Shown here in pieces: positions 5,931 through 9,592 of a DNA stretch of 9,592 bases. The position numbers and the translations under genes are program-made. Source of the DNA: JAWWPG01 sp038327385 (lineage in GTDB: Bacteria; Actinomycetota; Actinomycetes; Propionibacteriales; Nocardioidaceae); contig JBBQKY010000099.1 in assembly GCA_038327385.1 (NCBI GenBank), positions 1-9,592 of the forward strand. Direction: 5' to 3'. The notes under the pieces are model-generated. The model searched no databases. It was given only the letters and a program-made list of their open reading frames with translations, and was not told the DNA's origin. Every line of letters begins with the position of its first letter. Within the stretch, counting starts at the first letter, position 1.

Positions 5931-7541
5931 TCAGCGAGTGAGGTGCTCAGGGGTGTCGAGAAGGCTGACCAGCAGCCGCGGGAACTTGAACTCGATCAGA
6001 GCGTGCGTCTTGTGGATCATCTCCTTCGGCCGGATGCCTGTCGCCACGCAGGCGGCTCTGAGCATGACGGGAGTGCACTCGACGAACAGCAAGCGGCGTA
6101 CGACGTAGTCGACGACCTTGTCGAAGGTGGTCGGCAGCACTGGCGTCCAGTCGAGCGGTGTGGGAAACGAGATGCCCTGGATCGGCCAGCTGCCGGTCGC
6201 CGCACTCCAATGGGCCCGCATCGACCCGAGCATCCGACCGGCACCGGACCAGGCAGCAGCAACATCGGGAAAACCATTGGGCGCGGGCCAGTCGTAGACG
6301 ACCTGCCCGATTGCCTTGCCGATGTCGATGAGCTGGTTGGCGGCATCCTGGGCGCCGTTGGGCCGCTTGACGTCCACCCTGACCGCCGCCCAGGTGGCGA
6401 CGGCATCCTCGACCGGCGTGCGCACCTTCCGCATCGCCGCTGCCTGGAACTCCTTCGACGCCACCAGCGCACGCAACACCGGCACGATGTGGGTGTCGGA
6501 GTTCAGGTAGACCCTGGCAAGCGAGTCGACCAGATTCGCCGAGGGAGTGTCGGACACAAAACGAACGGCTAGCCGACGGCACAGCCGTTTGGCGGTCGCC
6601 GGGTGGTGCGCCAGGTAGGAGAGATAGCGGGTCAGCACCGCACGTCCGTCCGGGTCGGCATTGGGTGCCGAGAAGCCCAGCACCTTCACGTATCCGACCC
6701 AGTGGTCCGCCGGGACATAAGACGCTTTCCACGTATTGCGGATGTCGACGTGGAAGCCAGTGAGGATGCGGGCCGAGTTGACGACGTCCTTCTCCGTGTA
6801 GCCGACCTCTACCCCGACCGTGTGGCACTCGAGCAGCTCACGGCCCAGGTTCTCGTTGATGCCCTCAGCTGTCGACTCGACGTTGTCGAGGTACAGGCCC
6901 AGGCTGGGGTGCCGGATCGCCTGCTGCAGCAGGTCGTCGAACCGGCCCAGTGCGTGCCCGCGGATCATCTGCTCGTACTCCACCCGCCATACCCAGACCT
7001 CCGCACTCGGCGAGGCGACGTGGAGCAGGTTCGACCAGAAGTCGACCATCATCTCATGCACCTGCCGGTTGGTCGTCAGCCGGCGGAGCATGACCCAGGA
7101 GGCAAGGTCCTGCATCATCTCCCAGCCGGTCGCCGCCCCGGCCTCGTGCCGCCTCCACCTCTGCAGCGGTGTGAGGTCGAGCGCCGGGAACCAGGACCAC
7201 AGGTCGTCGGCGGCGTGGTCAGGGATGTTACCGGGCGAGAGCTGCTGCCGGAACCACGCGTCCGGGCCACCGGCAGCCTTCACATCCGCGATGCGAGCGG
7301 GCGTGACAGCTGCCGAGAACCGGCTCAGCAGGTGGCGGGTCTTCGGGTCGGGCAGTGCGTTCTGGTGCGCACTGGGCACCTGGTAGTCGTCGAGCCTCAA
7401 AACCGGTCCAGTTAGCGGACCGGTCAGCGCGGTCGCTGCGGCGGCCGAGGAGGGCCAGGCGGTCGTAGTGGTAGCGGCGGTCGCGGCCGTGGCGAGCAGA
7501 GCCGATCGACGCGAAATCATCGAGCCATCGGAGGGGGGCAT
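5931..7541 (-). CDS. DUF1800 protein, likely Tat-exported
   Basis: The protein has 536 residues. The N-terminus has ISRRSALLATAA (9-20) and an Ala/Thr-rich hydrophobic stretch to about residue 37, a plausible twin-arginine signal though lower in large hydrophobics than that of its neighbour. DUF1800 landmarks follow: TRHLLSRFSAAVTP (68-81), MVDFWSNLLHV (165-175), HPSLGLYLDN (211-220), INENLGRELLECHTVG (228-243), GYTEKDVVNSARILTGF (247-263), and YLAHHPATAKRLCRRLAVRF (309-328). The molecular function of the family is unknown. I chose the ATG at 7541 because AGAGG lies about 9 bases upstream; an internal ATG eight codons in (7520) would still keep the RR motif. It is the first gene of a two-gene operon with the DUF1501 gene. 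The stem-forming repeat at 7402-7424 lies in its early coding region. Confidence 0.9.
   Translation of the reverse strand: MPPSDGSMISRRSALLATAATAATTTTAWPSSAAAATALTGPLTGPVLRLDDYQVPSAHQNALPDPKTRHLLSRFSAAVTPARIADVKAAGGPDAWFRQQLSPGNIPDHAADDLWSWFPALDLTPLQRWRRHEAGAATGWEMMQDLASWVMLRRLTTNRQVHEMMVDFWSNLLHVASPSAEVWVWRVEYEQMIRGHALGRFDDLLQQAIRHPSLGLYLDNVESTAEGINENLGRELLECHTVGVEVGYTEKDVVNSARILTGFHVDIRNTWKASYVPADHWVGYVKVLGFSAPNADPDGRAVLTRYLSYLAHHPATAKRLCRRLAVRFVSDTPSANLVDSLARVYLNSDTHIVPVLRALVASKEFQAAAMRKVRTPVEDAVATWAAVRVDVKRPNGAQDAANQLIDIGKAIGQVVYDWPAPNGFPDVAAAWSGAGRMLGSMRAHWSAATGSWPIQGISFPTPLDWTPVLPTTFDKVVDYVVRRLLFVECTPVMLRAACVATGIRPKEMIHKTHALIEFKFPRLLVSLLDTPEHLTR
7402..7424. repeat. Perfect 8-bp inverted repeat inside the DUF1800 gene
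   Basis: ACCGGTCC (7402-7409) and GGACCGGT (7417-7424) flank a 7-base loop, AGTTAGC. It falls in codons for a small LTGPLTGP peptide repeat just after the signal peptide, so protein-level duplication may explain it. A second GGTCC-N7-GGACC dyad lies in the upstream gap (7700-7716), which makes a regulatory site conceivable. Confidence 0.5.
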
Positions 7542-7629
7542 GTCAGGTGGCCTCTTCCGGTTGTGTTCAGTTCGTCAGCCAGCATGATGGGAGCACCGCT
7601 CGTGCGCAACCCGGCCCGCCGCCTTTGTG

Positions 7630-7640
7630 GCAGTAACTGC
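7630..7640. repeat. Short palindrome, possible operator
   Basis: GCAGT-A-ACTGC is a perfect 5+1+5 dyad in the divergent gap, about 90 bases upstream of the DUF1800 start. Size and position would suit a dimeric regulator, but a palindrome this short can arise by chance. Confidence 0.25.
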
Positions 7641-7692
7641 TTTCGCCGGCCCCTCAGCCGCTAGCGACCGGGACACGCTGGGGCGACCTTCC

Positions 7693-7720
7693 GGGCGGGG
7701 GTCCTGATTCTGGACCGCCC
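7693..7720. repeat. Bulged hairpin with GGTCC-N7-GGACC core
   Basis: GGTCC (7700-7704) and GGACC (7712-7716) flank the loop TGATTCT. The stem extends by four pairs, GGGC (7693-7696) with GCCC (7717-7720), across a 3-base GGG bulge. No T-run follows, so it does not look like a terminator. It shares its core and loop length with the dyad at 7402-7424. Confidence 0.35.
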
Positions 7721-7841
7721 TGCGGTTGGCCTCATAGCGGGCCCACAGCGTTCGCAGGGCATCCACACAACGGCACTCGGCAGGCTGGCAGCACAGCAGC
7801 CGGTGCAACGCTGCCCCCACGCCCCGACGCAAAGGCCGGTC

Positions 7842-7847
7842 AAGGAG
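7842..7847 (+). promoter_or_regulatory. Strong Shine-Dalgarno fixing the start of the small protein gene
   Basis: AAGGAG lies 5 bases before the ATG at 7853. It is one of the best ribosome-binding sites in the window and is the main reason to accept this low-complexity frame as a gene. Confidence 0.8.
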
Positions 7848-7852
7848 CCAAC

Positions 7853-8164
7853 ATGCGAGCCGAGAGCCACCTCCGGGACACCGGACAGCGACGCGTTCGA
7901 CTCGTCACTGCAGCCGTAGCGGCGATGGGCGCGGTGGGATCTCTCGCCGTCGCGGCGTACGCCGGTCTGGCAGCCTCGCAGGCCGCCGACTCGCAGGACA
8001 CCCCGAGACACTCCGCAGCCTCGTCCTCGGCCAACAACACGTCCGCGGCCAGCACGAGCAGCTCCGGGCGCTCCGCGCGGCGGAGCAGCGGGTCTGCCCA
8101 GGCGAAGGTTGTGCGGCCCGCCCAGCCTGCCGCGACGCCGCAGGCGACGTCTTCGGGGTCATAA
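7853..8164 (+). CDS. Small single-span membrane protein with Ser/Ala-rich tail
   Basis: The protein has 103 residues. A basic N-terminus (RDTGQRRVR, 8-16) precedes one hydrophobic span at about 17-42, predicting N-in topology. Residues 46-103 are a low-complexity Ser/Ala/Thr tail with no cysteines, ending in TSSGS. No enzyme motif, haem motif or ApbE flavinylation motif (D-x-S/T-G-A-S/T type) is present. A near-ideal Shine-Dalgarno supports the start, and the TAA is one base before the apbE GTG, so it heads a coupled operon. From memory, similar short anchored Ser-rich proteins often precede ApbE and ferric-reductase-like genes in actinobacteria, but I know no function for them. A spacer, docking protein or exported anchor for the redox complex is speculation. 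Confidence 0.72.
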   Translation: MRAESHLRDTGQRRVRLVTAAVAAMGAVGSLAVAAYAGLAASQAADSQDTPRHSAASSSANNTSAASTSSSGRSARRSSGSAQAKVVRPAQPAATPQATSSGS

Positions 8165-8165
8165 G

Positions 8166-9098
8166 GTGCACCTCACCCAGCAGGCGCCGGCCGAACCCGG
8201 CGTGGCCGAGTGGCCGGTGTGGACGACGACGGCCCGAGTCGTCACCACGGACCCGTCAGTCGTCGCCGCCGCACGTCGCCTCGTCGAGGCGCAGCTCGCG
8301 GCAGTCGACCAGGCAGCCAGTCGCTTCCGTCCCGACTCCGAGCTGATGCGGCTCGCGGCGAGCCCCGGCCGGCCGACCGAGGTGAGTCCGCTGCTGGCGG
8401 AGCTGGTATCGGTGGCCTTGCGGGCCGCCGCCGAGACCGACGGGGCACTCGACCCGACGTTGGGCTCCCAGCTGTCCATGCTCGGCTACGACCGGTACAT
8501 CGCGCAGGTCGGCGCTGCAGGTGATGCCCAGCCACCGGTGAGCGGAGTGAGCATCCATCCTCGGCACGGCTGGCGCGACATCCGCCTCGACGGTCACCGG
8601 CTCACGGTCTCCCGCGGTGTCGTGCTCGATCTGGGAGCTACCGCGAAGGCATGGGCGGCAGACCACTGCGCAGCTGCCGTAGTCCGCGAGCTCGGTGGGG
8701 GCGCGCTCGTCGGCCTCGGCGGGGACGTCGCGGTGGCCGGGACGGATCCCGCGCAGTGCTGGACGATTCTGGTGCAGGACGGGTACGACGAGCCCGCCTC
8801 GCTGGTGACACTGGGCACGGCCCGAGGGCTCGCGACCTCGTCGACGCTGCGCCGCTCCTGGCAGCGGGACGGGCGCCGCATGCACCACATCCTCGACCCA
8901 CGGACAGCCCTGCCGGCGCCGACGGTGTGGCGCTCCGTCTCGGTGGCCGCCGAGACCTGCCTCGAGGCGAACATCCACAGCACGGCGACCGTCGTACGCG
9001 GGTCTCAGGGCTTGGCGTCGCTGCGGCAACGCGGGCTACCGTGCCGCCTCGTCCGCGATGACGGCTCCGTCGTCGCGCTGAACGGCTGGCCCGCCTGA
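8166..9098 (+). CDS. apbE: ApbE-type FAD:protein FMN transferase
   Basis: The family moves FMN from FAD onto a Thr/Ser of a target protein in a Mg-dependent reaction, making covalently flavinylated redox proteins. From GTG 8166 the protein has 310 residues. ApbE landmarks are TDGALDPTLG (91-100), LDLGATAKAWAAD (154-166), GLGGDVAVAG (183-192), ATSSTLRR (223-230), HHILDPRT (240-247) and EANIHSTA (267-274). GTG is preferred to an upstream TTG at 8109 because it follows the previous stop by one base, has GGGG 7 bases upstream, and avoids an Arg-rich leader read inside the preceding gene. No signal peptide or lipobox is visible, so it appears cytosolic. In the last motif the usual Asp of A-D-A-x-x-T-A reads Asn269. 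Its stop overlaps the next ATG by one base (TGATG), tying it to the haem membrane protein. Confidence 0.92.
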   Translation: MHLTQQAPAEPGVAEWPVWTTTARVVTTDPSVVAAARRLVEAQLAAVDQAASRFRPDSELMRLAASPGRPTEVSPLLAELVSVALRAAAETDGALDPTLGSQLSMLGYDRYIAQVGAAGDAQPPVSGVSIHPRHGWRDIRLDGHRLTVSRGVVLDLGATAKAWAADHCAAAVVRELGGGALVGLGGDVAVAGTDPAQCWTILVQDGYDEPASLVTLGTARGLATSSTLRRSWQRDGRRMHHILDPRTALPAPTVWRSVSVAAETCLEANIHSTATVVRGSQGLASLRQRGLPCRLVRDDGSVVALNGWPA

Positions 9099-9592
9099 TG
9101 ACCAACGCTTTGTGGTACCTCGGGCGTGGAACGGGCGTCAGCGCGCTCGTGCTCTTCACGCTGACGATGGTCCTCGGACTCGTCCTCCCGTCGGGGCGGA
9201 GCCTGCCAGGCTTGCCGCGCTTCGCCGTCGCGGCCCTGCACCGCACGATCAGCCTGACCGCGCTGACGCTGCTGGTGGTCCATGTCACGACGCTGTATCT
9301 GGACCCCTACGCCCAGCTGCGCCTTGCCGACGTCGTCGTGCCCTTTCGCGGGGCGTACCGGCCGCTGTGGCTCGGGCTCGGCACCCTGGCCGGTGATCTC
9401 GTCGTCGTGCTCATCGCCACCAGCCTGCTGCGCCGTCACATCGGTCAGCGCATCTGGCGCATGCTGCACTGGGCCGCCTACGCCTGCTGGCCGCTCGCCC
9501 TTGGGCACGCTCTCGGAAACGGCACCGACCGCGCCGCCGGCTGGATGATCTGGGTGGCGATCGGCTGTGCTGCCGGGGTGGCAGCGACGTTG
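9098..9592 (+). CDS. Ferric-reductase-like transmembrane protein, 3' end beyond the window
   Basis: The 165 visible codons show several membrane segments: about 14-31, 48-68, 91-110, 122-139 and 147-165. Histidines are spaced as in the ferric reductase/NOX haem domain: His48 and His62 (14 apart) in one helix, His124 and His137 (13 apart) in another. This pattern would hold two b-type haems stacked across the membrane and carry electrons between the cytosol and an outside acceptor. No NAD or FAD-binding domain is visible in the part present; whether one follows cannot be told. The ATG overlaps the apbE stop as TGATG with no clear Shine-Dalgarno, so it is translated with apbE. The link with an FMN transferase suggests that a flavinylated protein serves as donor or acceptor. 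The exact substrate (iron, quinone, other) is unknown. Confidence 0.86.
   Translation, partial: MTNALWYLGRGTGVSALVLFTLTMVLGLVLPSGRSLPGLPRFAVAALHRTISLTALTLLVVHVTTLYLDPYAQLRLADVVVPFRGAYRPLWLGLGTLAGDLVVVLIATSLLRRHIGQRIWRMLHWAAYACWPLALGHALGNGTDRAAGWMIWVAIGCAAGVAATL

Larger units (their letters stand above)
7542..7852. other. Divergent intergenic region without a convincing gene
   Basis: These 311 bases lie between the leftward DUF1800 operon and the rightward small-protein/apbE operon and should hold promoters for both. I see AGAGG for the DUF1800 gene near the left end, a short palindrome (7630-7640), a bulged hairpin (7693-7720) and a strong AAGGAG near the right end. No clear -10/-35 pair could be picked on either strand. 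The only open frame of note (7575-7832, minus) begins with TTG, has no Shine-Dalgarno and has more A/T-ending codons than the neighbouring genes, so I do not call it. Confidence 0.6.

Noticed and set aside
6603..7415. 270-residue plus-strand frame opposite the DUF1800 gene
   Set aside because: It is the mirror of a gene with clear DUF1800 motifs. Its product has no recognisable domain and no convincing start signal.
7575..7832. 85-residue minus-strand frame with several cysteines in the divergent gap
   Set aside because: It starts with TTG, has no Shine-Dalgarno, has more A/T-ending codons than real neighbours, and matches no family I recognise. Worth a homology search, but not callable.
8109..8165. 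Longer ApbE start at TTG 8109
   Set aside because: It would add an Arg-rich stretch read inside the small-protein gene, without a ribosome-binding site. GTG 8166 directly follows the preceding stop and fits the family length.
8256..9029. 257-residue minus-strand frame opposite apbE
   Set aside because: It is the antisense shadow of a motif-complete ApbE and has no motif of its own.
1..9592. CRISPR arrays, tRNA/rRNA genes, transposases, integrases, toxin-antitoxin or defence genes
   Set aside because: Reading both strands gave no spaced direct repeats, no RNA-gene signature and no protein motif of these classes. The window reads as core metabolic, wall and redox genes.

Overview
The window is high-GC, densely packed DNA of an actinobacterium. 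GTG starts, ATGA/GTGA gene overlaps, G/C-ending codons and the actinobacterial form of DapD all point that way. The order of conserved genes (dapD, dapE and a LOG-family gene) resembles the dap locus of mycobacteria and related actinomycetes. A genus cannot be named from the sequence; Nocardioides-like Propionibacteriales are a reasonable guess and no more. No phage, transposon, plasmid, CRISPR, rRNA or tRNA signature was seen.

Left part (1-4558), lysine/diaminopimelate and cell wall. Two divergent transcription units leave a 150-bp gap at 2506-2655. Leftward: a two-domain VOC/glyoxalase-like protein, then dapE (succinyl-DAP desuccinylase), then a LOG-family (TIGR00730) nucleotide phosphoribohydrolase cut by the window edge. 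Each gene overlaps the next by 4 bases. Rightward: dapD (tetrahydrodipicolinate N-succinyltransferase) overlapping a membrane-anchored protein that appears to join a lytic-transglycosylase-like domain to an M15-type metallopeptidase-like domain. DapD and DapE supply meso-DAP for peptidoglycan, and the overlapping gene probably cuts peptidoglycan. Both divergent units show a TAnnnT box exactly 6 bases before the ATG, the layout of leaderless transcripts.

Middle part (4559-7541), a convergent leftward two-gene operon: a DUF1800 protein followed 24 bp later by a DUF1501 protein, both with twin-arginine N-termini. This is a widespread but functionally obscure exported pair.

Right part (7542-9592): a 311-bp gap holding a few inverted repeats but no convincing gene, then a rightward, tightly coupled set. 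It comprises a small single-span Ser/Ala-rich protein, an ApbE-type FAD:protein FMN transferase (GTG start) and the start of a ferric-reductase-like haem membrane protein that runs off the window. This looks like a flavin/haem trans-membrane electron-transfer locus whose flavinylated partner is not in view.

Nothing here is clearly a new defence or mobile system. The best leads are the muramidase/M15 fusion next to dapD, the mirrored leaderless promoters, and the ApbE locus with its uncharacterised small partner.
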